5,089 bases of DNA, taken from the NCBI GenBank assembly GCA_025924495.1, contig JAICIG010000518.1, positions 1 to 5,089 on the forward strand. Direction: 5' to 3'. Within the stretch, counting starts at the first letter, position 1, and every line of letters starts with the position of its first letter. Origin of the DNA: Pirellulales bacterium (GTDB lineage: Bacteria > Planctomycetota > Planctomycetia > Pirellulales > JAICIG01). Positions 1 through 5,089 of the stretch are shown piece after piece. Made by a program: the position numbers and the translations under genes. The notes under the pieces are model-generated. The model was not told where the DNA came from and made no database searches. It saw nothing but the letters and a program-made list of their open reading frames with translations.

Positions 1-72
1 CTTCCCGCGATGTGCATCCAAGGCGTCTGAATCGCAGCCGCCGCCACGCGTCTGGAGTCGGCCCCAAATTTC

Positions 73-1068
73 ATGTCTTCCCCGAGCCCCAATCTAGCCT
101 CCGCCGAGAAGCCGGCCGACCGCGTCACCAGTGAAGCCGCCGCGGCCGAACCACCCTTGACGATCATCGAAGCTCGTTCCGGTTGGCAGCCGATCGACTT
201 TGCCGAACTGTGGCATTACCGGGAGCTGCTCTACTTTCTGGCCTGGCGCGACGTCAAGGTGCGCTACAAGCAGACCGCTTTGGGCGTCGCCTGGGCGATC
301 TTGCAGCCGACGTTGATGATGGTCGTGTTTACGCTCGTGCTCGGCCGCTTTGCCGGCGCCGCCACGGGCGATATCCCCTATCCGCTGTATGTCTATGCGG
401 GCTTGTTGCCGTGGAATTTCTTTTCCACCGCCATCACCTCGGCGAGCCAAAGCGTTGTATCCGCAGAGCGGCTAATTACCAAAGTTTATTTTCCTCGCTT
501 GGCGATGCCGCTGGCGGCCATCGGCGCAGCACTGCTCGACTTTGCGATGTCCTCCATCGTACTTGTCGCGATGATGATTTTTTATAGCTTCGAACCAAAC
601 TGGTCGATGCTACTCGCGCCTGCGCTGGTTGCGTTACTGGCGCTTGCAGCAATTGGCGTGGGCACATTGCTGGCGGCGCTGAACGTCGCTTATCGCGATG
701 TCCGCTATGCCTTGCCATTTCTTGTGCAGCTTTGGCTCTTTGCCACGCCGAGCATTTATCTGAACTCGGCCGGATCGGCCCCCGATTTACCGGCCGGGGC
801 GGTCCATTCGGTTCCGCGACAAACAGAAGCGCAGAAATCTCTGCCAGCAGGCGCCGACGATTCGGATCAGAAATTAAACGTATGGGGGCGGCGAGTGCTC
901 AGCCTGAACCCGCTTGACGGGCTGATCGCGTTTTTTCGCTGCGCCGTGCTGGGCCGCCCGCTGCCGTGGAGCAGCTTGGCGTATCCCGCTCTCGCGATAC
1001 CGTGCCTGTTGACTGCGGCCGGATACTATTTTCGCCGTGTCGAAGATTCGTTTGCCGATATTATCTGA
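73..1068 (+). CDS. wzm: ABC-2 type polysaccharide export permease (Wzm-like)
   Basis: This is the membrane subunit of an ABC exporter that moves lipid-linked glycan (O-antigen, capsule or teichoic-acid type) across the inner membrane. The 331 residues match the family in order. A polar N-terminal tail (1-45) is followed by the interface-helix signature ELLYFLAWRDVKVRYKQT (51-68) leading into helix 1 (71-90). Helices 2 (about 104-122), 3 (144-172), 4 (180-203), 5 (213-230) and 6 (303-320) follow. Family blocks RLITKVYFPR (133-142), NVAYRDVRY (204-212), FATPSIY (223-229) and LNPLDGLIAFFR (278-289) are all present. Between FATPSIY and LNPLDG lies a polar stretch (about 231-271) longer than I expect for the family. 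The partner ATPase is at 3070-4350, with an antisense gene in between. Start: the first ATG of the frame, with only a distant GGAG (54-57, 15 nt away). No promoter is visible in bases 1-72, so transcription may enter from upstream. The symbol is a family label; the exported glycan is unknown. Confidence 0.93.
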   Translation: MSSPSPNLASAEKPADRVTSEAAAAEPPLTIIEARSGWQPIDFAELWHYRELLYFLAWRDVKVRYKQTALGVAWAILQPTLMMVVFTLVLGRFAGAATGDIPYPLYVYAGLLPWNFFSTAITSASQSVVSAERLITKVYFPRLAMPLAAIGAALLDFAMSSIVLVAMMIFYSFEPNWSMLLAPALVALLALAAIGVGTLLAALNVAYRDVRYALPFLVQLWLFATPSIYLNSAGSAPDLPAGAVHSVPRQTEAQKSLPAGADDSDQKLNVWGRRVLSLNPLDGLIAFFRCAVLGRPLPWSSLAYPALAIPCLLTAAGYYFRRVEDSFADII

Positions 1069-1089
1069 CACGGTGCGCCGAGGTCGATA

Positions 1090-2760
1090 TCAGTCGTCAA
1101 GAACGGCATCGGGCCGAATGGCAAGGTACCATTCTCGCCACTGCTTCAGGGCCTCTTCGCGCGTCTTTTCATCCGTGCCGCCCCAGAACCCGGCGCCATA
1201 GAATTTCCGGCTGATGAACCGCAAGCCTTCGTTTGCCGCGTTGAACACGAGAGGCTCCGGATCCTTTAAAGCATGCAGCAATAGCGGCACTTCATCCAAG
1301 TTTCGAGTCCGTGCCAGCGCGCGCAACGCGGCCGCCTTGCCTTCCGGCGACTCTCCCGCAGCCAGGCTGCGCAAGCGTTTTTCGATATCGCTCACCGCTT
1401 CGTCACCCGGTTCAATCCCTTCCTCCTCGACCGTGGCGACGACCTGCTCAAACTTCGGGTCATTGGGATCTCCGAGGATCTTGAGCAACTCTTTGGCTGG
1501 ACCCGACAGCCGTTTGGCTTTCACGCCGCCGAGACGCAGTTCGGCGTCGTCCATATTCTCGGGCAAGCCGCGGCCGCCGACGAGCATGCCGGCTCCCAAG
1601 GATTTAGCTCTTTCAATCACCTTTTTCGTCGAGCGAAGCAGAAACAAAATGCCAAAGGCCGTATCCGCAACCGTATTGTGACCAGGCGCGCTATCCCAGG
1701 AGCCATCCGCTCTCAGCGATTTAGACAAGAATCGATAACCGTCGTCGTACCAATTTACGTCGGCCTTCGATTCGCCGGCCGTCATTTCACGGAAACTTTG
1801 GTATCGCTCGTAGGCATACAAATAGTAGTAAACCCATTCAGGCGGATCGACGCGATAGTGTGCCCGTTGCCATCCCTTGCCGCGTTCCATCGTCTCGCGC
1901 ACCCGATTGACTTCAACGACGCCAGAGCCTCGGCCTGCTGGATTTTCCTTTTTCTTTCGCTTAAAAGCGGCCGGAAGATCTGGATCTTGCTCGGGTTCAA
2001 ACGAGCCGAATAATCGCAGACGTTCAGCGCAGATGTACAGGCTGCCGAGCCCGGCGGCAGCCAGGCTCGGCCGCACTTGAGTCTGCTCTACGAGCGTGTA
2101 ATTGCCCGGGTCATTTCCTTGGTATCCAAACGCTCCGCTAGGATCCTGTGTGCGAACCAACCAGTTGGCCGCTCTTTCCCACGAATCCACAGGGACGGTT
2201 ATGCCGACGTTTTCGGCCGCCCAAAGCCCCAGACACCCGTATTGCGTCATCGACGTGTCGCCGGTCTGGCTATAAGAGTATCCCCAACCGCCGTGCGGCT
2301 TCTGCGCCGTGATCAGCAACTGCGTCAAACGCTCCATCTCAGGCCGATATGCCACCGGATCGAGTTCGAAGAGAAAGACAATGCAGAGCCCCGTGTTGTA
2401 GATGTCGAGCGGAGTCGTGGCCGCGTTCGTCGACGTCATCCCTAAAGCGCTGCGGATCGATGCTACAGCCTCTTTGATTTTGGGATGATCGGCCTTTCGG
2501 CCTGTTTTCAGCAGGCACATGCCGACCAGAGATTGTGCACCCGGCGCTGTACTATTTGGCTGCGTCGCCAAATCCCTCGGCAGCGGCTGCTCGAGGAAGT
2601 GGATCGCCTTTTCCACGAGTGCCTTGACCTCCGGACTTTCGGGAGTCAAGCCAAAGGCGCCTTGCGAACAGACGACAGAGTTGGCAACACAAAGGCTCAA
2701 GAAAAGGCCAAGCGCTCGCAGCCGAATAAGATTGCGAAGGGAGGTAGGCCACGCCATCAT
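1090..2760 (-). CDS. Secreted prenyltransferase/squalene-oxidase-repeat protein with C-terminal HEAT-like segment, function unknown
   Basis: Numbering starts at the ATG at 2760 (556 residues). Seen: a basic N-terminus and hydrophobic core (about 11-31, LIRLRALGLFLSLCVANSVV) typical of a Sec signal peptide. Then comes an alpha-helical body with aromatic-glycine repeat turns GGWGYS (157-162), GAFGYQ (209-214) and GSWDSA (353-358), like the QW-type repeats of squalene cyclase/prenyltransferase alpha/alpha barrels. A Lys/Arg-rich linker lies at 267-271, and a HEAT-like helical pair with Ala/Leu periodicity at about 474-516. The end is WREWYLAIRP (541-550). No DXDD cyclase acid motif is present and the protein appears exported, so terpene cyclase activity is unlikely. 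A binding or scaffold role outside the cytoplasm is a guess. The start at 2760 is preferred because AGGAG (2771-2775) sits 10 nt upstream; an in-frame ATG at 2787 (565 residues) has no such site. The gene converges on the permease gene (21 bp gap) and diverges from the ATPase gene. Confidence 0.88.
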   Translation of the reverse strand: MMAWPTSLRNLIRLRALGLFLSLCVANSVVCSQGAFGLTPESPEVKALVEKAIHFLEQPLPRDLATQPNSTAPGAQSLVGMCLLKTGRKADHPKIKEAVASIRSALGMTSTNAATTPLDIYNTGLCIVFLFELDPVAYRPEMERLTQLLITAQKPHGGWGYSYSQTGDTSMTQYGCLGLWAAENVGITVPVDSWERAANWLVRTQDPSGAFGYQGNDPGNYTLVEQTQVRPSLAAAGLGSLYICAERLRLFGSFEPEQDPDLPAAFKRKKKENPAGRGSGVVEVNRVRETMERGKGWQRAHYRVDPPEWVYYYLYAYERYQSFREMTAGESKADVNWYDDGYRFLSKSLRADGSWDSAPGHNTVADTAFGILFLLRSTKKVIERAKSLGAGMLVGGRGLPENMDDAELRLGGVKAKRLSGPAKELLKILGDPNDPKFEQVVATVEEEGIEPGDEAVSDIEKRLRSLAAGESPEGKAAALRALARTRNLDEVPLLLHALKDPEPLVFNAANEGLRFISRKFYGAGFWGGTDEKTREEALKQWREWYLAIRPDAVLDD

Positions 2761-2770
2761 CCCTGCCGAT

Positions 2771-2775
2771 CTCCT
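2771..2775 (-). promoter_or_regulatory. Shine-Dalgarno site that decides the start of the minus-strand gene
   Basis: On the minus strand this reads AGGAG, 10 nt before the ATG at 2760 and 13 nt before the adjacent ATG at 2757. It lies downstream of the alternative ATG at 2787, so it can only serve the inner starts. It is the clearest ribosome binding site for any gene start inside this window; the plus-strand genes have weak or distant ones. Confidence 0.65.
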
Positions 2776-2882
2776 GTGCAGGATCATAAGTGAACTAGAA
2801 CGAGGCCCTGAAATGTTTCAACTGAGGACGATAAGAGCACGGCGAGAGCACGAAGCCAGACGGTCGTCGGCCGCCTGACAAG

Positions 2883-2912
2883 ATCTTACTCCTGTTAAAA
2901 TCGGCATGTCAA
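2883..2912 (-). promoter_or_regulatory. Candidate sigma70-type promoter for the minus-strand repeat-protein gene
   Basis: Read on the minus strand, a perfect -35 hexamer TTGACA (2912-2907) is followed after 18 bp by TAAGAT (2888-2883), which matches the -10 consensus at four of six positions including the key second A and last T. Transcription would begin near 2876, giving an untranslated leader of about 115 nt before the ATG at 2760. This is a match to the general bacterial consensus by eye; planctomycete promoters are less well characterised. Confidence 0.45.
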
Positions 2913-2934
2913 GCGCGACCGCGTTGCCGACGCC

Positions 2935-2964
2935 TTGTCAGCCGTGGTTTTGGCATGCCATAAT
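2935..2964 (+). promoter_or_regulatory. Candidate sigma70-type promoter for the ATPase gene and downstream genes
   Basis: TTGTCA (2935-2940, five of six to the -35 consensus) is followed after 18 bp by CATAAT (2959-2964, five of six to the -10 consensus). An AT-rich run follows directly. Transcription would begin near 2971, leaving a leader of about 100 nt before the ATG at 3070. The -10 is flanked by two GCATGC palindromes (2953-2958, 2971-2976). The TTG that would start the longest version of the ATPase frame is the first three bases of this -35 box, which argues against that longer start. Confidence 0.45.
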
Positions 2965-2976
2965 TTAAAAGCATGC
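2953..2976. repeat. Pair of GCATGC palindromes flanking the plus-strand -10 box
   Basis: GCATGC occurs at 2953-2958 and again at 2971-2976, 18 bp apart centre to centre, with the AT-rich CATAATTTAAAA between them. Because each box is self-complementary, the pair can be read as a direct or an inverted repeat. A related GGCATGTC lies at 2903-2910 over the minus-strand -35 box. The position suggests an operator, but the boxes are short and could occur by chance. Confidence 0.3.
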
Positions 2977-3069
2977 AGGCAGTTGCGTCGAGATCCGATT
3001 GACCCCTATGCGCTGCCAATTTGCCTTTCTGAGCGCCGCCTTGCGGTCGAAGACGCCTTGCAGAGCCCC

Positions 3070-4350
3070 ATGCTTCCGGCGATATCCATTGAAAACCTGT
3101 CGAAGTGTTATCGAGCGCCGCAGGCGCACCGCCGCGCCGCCTACCGAACTCTGCGAGAGGAACTGAGTCAGGTCGTCGCAGAACCGTTTAGGCGGCTGCG
3201 CGGTAGGGTAGAACTCCCCGAATCGAGAGAGTTCTGGGCGTTGGACGACATTAGCTTCCAGGCGTCCACGGGAGAGGTGTTGGGCATCATCGGGCGTAAC
3301 GGCGCAGGAAAGTCGACTCTGTTACGAATTCTGAGCCGAATCACTCGCCCGACAAAGGGACGAGCCAAGATTCGAGGCCGCGTCGGAAGCCTGCTCGAGA
3401 TCGGGGCCGGTTTCCATCCGGAACTTACGGGGCGCGAGAATATTTTCTTAAATGGCGCCATCTTGGGTATGGGCCGCCGGGAAATCCGCGAAAAGTTCGA
3501 TGAGATTGTGAGCTTTGCCGAAGTTGAGCAATTTCTTGAATTGCCGATCAAACAGTATTCCAGCGGCATGTATATGAGGCTGGGATTCGCGGTGGCGGCG
3601 CATCTCGATCCCGAAATCCTGCTTGTCGATGAGGTGCTCGCCGTTGGCGACGTCGCGTTCCAAAAGAAGTGCCTGGGGAAAATGAGCAACCTGGCGAACA
3701 GCGGCCGCACGATCCTCTTCGTGAGCCATAATCTGCCCGCCGTCAAAAGTCTCTGCCGGTCGGCAGTGCTCCTGGAGCGCGGGCGGGTGGCAAAACACGC
3801 GCCGGCAACCGAAACCGTTGACTTTTTTCTCGGCGAACAGGCCGCGGGCGAGAGCGAATATTCCTGGCCGCTCGAGACAGCCCCGGGAGATTGGCGAGCG
3901 CGCATCGTGTCCGTGCGGCTGCACAACGAGTCGGGCGATTCCACGACTTGTTTCTCACTCAACCAGCCTGCGTTGATCGATGTGGAATACCAGGTCTTGA
4001 AAGCTGATGTGGCGCTAAGTCTTTCGTTGTCATTACATACTGCGGATGAAGTCCATGTTTTGGCGTCGCCTTCGACATCGGATGCCGCGTGGTATTCCAA
4101 GCCGCATCCGGTCGGGAAGTATCGAAGCCGTTGCGTGATCCCGGCGAACCTGCTCAACGCCGGCCGGTATTTCGCCTCAATATTCCTTGTCGAAAACGCG
4201 GTTACGGTCGTAGCGGCTTTGAACCGATTCGTAGCATTGGAGCTGGTCGATGATGGTCAGGACCGCGGCGGCTTCCTGGGCGCGTGGCACGGCGTCGTTC
4301 GCCCCAAACTGGCTTGGAACACCGAACCGCTCGGCGCCGACCATAATTAA
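3070..4350 (+). CDS. wzt: Polysaccharide ABC transporter ATP-binding protein with C-terminal glycan-binding domain (Wzt-like)
   Basis: This is the ATPase that powers glycan export with the Wzm-like permease at 73-1068. From the ATG at 3070 it has 426 residues. The nucleotide-binding domain (about 1-255) has Walker A GRNGAGKST (75-83), the block LLEIGAGFHPELTGREN (108-124) with Glu110 at the Q-loop position, ABC signature YSSGM (163-167), Walker B ILLVDE (183-188) with catalytic Glu188, D-loop region AVGD (191-194) and switch His220. All catalytic residues are present. The insert at about 16-55 before FWALDD is usual for this branch. Residues about 265-420 are beta-rich and end in AWHGVVRPKLAW (405-416). 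They resemble the Wzt C-terminal domain that in characterised systems recognises the modified end of the O-antigen. Start: a TTG at 2935 would add 45 residues, but family members begin close to AISIENLSK and the extension overlaps a promoter candidate. No strong ribosome binding site precedes 3070. The acyltransferase gene follows 76 bp downstream. The symbol is a family label. Confidence 0.94.
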   Translation: MLPAISIENLSKCYRAPQAHRRAAYRTLREELSQVVAEPFRRLRGRVELPESREFWALDDISFQASTGEVLGIIGRNGAGKSTLLRILSRITRPTKGRAKIRGRVGSLLEIGAGFHPELTGRENIFLNGAILGMGRREIREKFDEIVSFAEVEQFLELPIKQYSSGMYMRLGFAVAAHLDPEILLVDEVLAVGDVAFQKKCLGKMSNLANSGRTILFVSHNLPAVKSLCRSAVLLERGRVAKHAPATETVDFFLGEQAAGESEYSWPLETAPGDWRARIVSVRLHNESGDSTTCFSLNQPALIDVEYQVLKADVALSLSLSLHTADEVHVLASPSTSDAAWYSKPHPVGKYRSRCVIPANLLNAGRYFASIFLVENAVTVVAALNRFVALELVDDGQDRGGFLGAWHGVVRPKLAWNTEPLGADHN

Positions 4351-4426
4351 GACCTGCAAGCGCACTCTCCGTTGACTTTACTTTCGATACTTACCGCACC
4401 TGACTGACCAAACGGATTGCCCTGTC

Positions 4427-5083
4427 ATGCCGAGCCAACTTGTTATCTGGGGCGCGTCGGGCCATGCACGCGTCGTTGCAGATATGGTCCGGCTGCAGGG
4501 CAATTTGGAAATCATTGGGTTTCTCGATGACTTGCACCCCGAGCGCGCGGGAACTTCGTTCTGCGGTTCGACGATCCTGGGAGGGCGTGAAAAGCTCGCA
4601 GATCTGGCGAGCATGGGAGTCCGCAATCTCGTCGTCGCGTTCGGCGATTGTCGAGCCCGATTAGCGGCCGCCGCTTTCGCGGCCGAAGCAGATTTCAACT
4701 TATGTCAGGTCGTGCATCCTCGCGCTGTGGTCGCCGCCGATGTTACGATCGGCCCCGGGACGACCGTAATGGCTGGCGGCACAATCAATCCCGGCGCTGT
4801 GATTGGCCATAATGTCATCGTGAACACAAACGCCACCATTGAGCACGAATGCGTGCTCGAGGCTGGAGCTCACGTCTGTCCGAACGCCGTTCTAGGCGGC
4901 CAGGTGCGCGTCGGACAGGCCGCGTGGATCGGCATTGGCGCTACGGTGCGAGAGAAACTTTCGATCGGCGCCGACGCCGTCATTGGCGCCGGCGCGGTCG
5001 TGATCCATGACATCCCTGCTCGTGCGGTGGCGTATGGCGTGCCGGCGACCGTCCGTCGCTACCTGGAGTCCCATGCTTCCTAA
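4427..5083 (+). CDS. NeuD/PglD-family sugar O- or N-acyltransferase
   Basis: A cytoplasmic, probably trimeric, acetyl-CoA-dependent acyltransferase expected to modify an amino sugar or sialic-acid-like precursor for the glycan. Its 218 residues match the usual family length. The N-terminal sugar-nucleotide-binding fold has GASGHARVVADM (9-20) and GFLDD (31-35). A left-handed beta-helix of hexapeptide repeats runs from about 100 to 195 (for example VTIGPG, AVIGHN, VRVGQA, LSIGAD, AVIGAG). The C-terminal end carries the family hallmark YGVPA (203-207). His140-Glu141 in NATIEHE align with the catalytic His-Glu pair of PglD, and His149 with a second conserved histidine. The acceptor sugar and the choice between O- and N-acylation cannot be read from sequence. 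It lies 76 bp after the ATPase gene on the same strand with no terminator or convincing promoter between, so co-transcription is likely. The ribosome binding site is weak (CGGA at 4413-4416, 10 nt upstream). Confidence 0.93.
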   Translation: MPSQLVIWGASGHARVVADMVRLQGNLEIIGFLDDLHPERAGTSFCGSTILGGREKLADLASMGVRNLVVAFGDCRARLAAAAFAAEADFNLCQVVHPRAVVAADVTIGPGTTVMAGGTINPGAVIGHNVIVNTNATIEHECVLEAGAHVCPNAVLGGQVRVGQAAWIGIGATVREKLSIGADAVIGAGAVVIHDIPARAVAYGVPATVRRYLESHAS

Positions 5084-5089
5084 AGGTGA
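5084..5089 (+). promoter_or_regulatory. Possible ribosome binding site of a gene beyond the right edge
   Basis: AGGTGA follows directly on the TAA stop of the acyltransferase and contains GGTGA, complementary to the 16S rRNA tail. It would place the next start codon a few bases past the window. Alternatively, an ATG at 5073, preceded by GGAG (5065-5068), opens a frame reading MLPKG into the edge and overlapping the acyltransferase end by 11 bp. Either reading suggests the plus-strand operon continues, but only a few bases are visible. Confidence 0.3.

Larger units (their letters stand above)
2761..3069. other. Divergent intergenic region with regulatory sites, no gene seen
   Basis: This stretch separates the minus-strand repeat-protein gene from the plus-strand ATPase gene. 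It is locally AT-richer than its surroundings around 2880-2905 and 2948-2972. It holds one sigma70-like promoter candidate per strand, a Shine-Dalgarno site for the minus gene, three GCATG boxes, a 7-base direct repeat GAGCACG (2835-2841 and 2846-2852, 11 bp apart) and a small inverted repeat TGAAA-TG-TTTCA (2809-2820). The plus-strand reading frame of the ATPase stays open leftward to a TTG at 2935, but that extension has no family resemblance and overlaps the promoter candidate. I therefore treat it as untranslated. Confidence 0.6.

Noticed and set aside
1..30. Possible C-terminal end of an upstream plus-strand gene (reads LPAMCIQGV then TGA)
   Set aside because: Only nine codons are visible and they match nothing recognisable; an open frame this short at a window edge is expected by chance.
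1069..1089. Shared terminator between the convergent permease and repeat-protein genes
   Set aside because: The 21 bp gap contains no inverted repeat or T-run on either strand.
1214..1681. A 155-codon plus-strand open frame opposite the repeat-protein gene
   Set aside because: Its composition is Ser/Pro/Arg-rich with no domain, and the minus-strand frame there encodes coherent helical and HEAT-like sequence. It is a shadow.
1090..2760. Terpene/squalene cyclase making hopanoids
   Set aside because: The protein has a likely export signal, lacks the DXDD motif and carries a HEAT-like tail; only the repeat style is shared with cyclases.
2772..2783. Small inverted repeat TCCTG-TG-CAGGA covering the Shine-Dalgarno site of the minus-strand gene
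   Set aside because: In RNA it would give at most a four-pair stem, too weak to claim as a translational control element.
2875..2901. Plus-strand promoter CTGACA ... TAAAAT
   Set aside because: The hexamers look good but the spacer is only 15 bp, and the TTGTCA/CATAAT pair at 2935-2964 has a better spacer.
3168..4157. A 329-codon open frame on the minus strand inside the ATPase gene
   Set aside because: It lies wholly antisense to a clearly conserved Wzt gene, has Ser/Arg-rich low-information composition with no recognisable domain, and is explained by GC-rich codon use leaving the opposite frame open.
4351..4426. Promoter or terminator between the ATPase and acyltransferase genes
   Set aside because: TTGACT at 4372-4377 has no -10-like hexamer at 16-18 bp, and no GC-rich hairpin followed by a T-run is visible.

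Overview
This 5.1 kb GC-rich window looks like part of an exopolysaccharide or O-antigen-type glycan locus from a planctomycete-like bacterium. The lineage is an inference. It rests on the secreted squalene-cyclase-like repeat protein with a HEAT-like C-terminus, a gene style common in Planctomycetes, on the generally weak ribosome binding sites, and on the style of the Wzm/Wzt pair. No rRNA, tRNA or lineage marker is present to confirm it.

Layout. At 73-1068 (+) lies a six-helix ABC-2 permease of the Wzm/polysaccharide exporter type. At 1090-2760 (-), converging on it with a 21 bp gap, lies a large secreted protein with prenyltransferase/squalene-oxidase-type repeats and a C-terminal HEAT-like segment. 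A 309 bp divergent intergenic region (2761-3069) carries a good sigma70-like promoter candidate in each direction. At 3070-4350 (+) lies the matching ATPase, a Wzt-type protein with a complete nucleotide-binding domain and a C-terminal beta-rich domain of the kind that binds the exported glycan. At 4427-5083 (+) lies a NeuD/PglD-type left-handed beta-helix sugar acyltransferase. The plus-strand gene series probably continues past the right edge.

How the genes fit together. The permease and ATPase should form the inner-membrane exporter for a lipid-linked glycan assembled in the cytoplasm. The NeuD/PglD-like enzyme probably acylates an amino sugar used to build that glycan. The minus-strand gene encodes an extracytoplasmic protein of unknown function.

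The main oddity is that the permease and ATPase genes, normally adjacent, are separated by about 2 kb containing an opposite-strand gene. Other points are an enlarged extracytoplasmic loop in the permease and a compact back-to-back promoter pair with recurring GCATG boxes. I do not see a clearly new biological system. There is no CRISPR array, insertion sequence, tRNA or phage signature.
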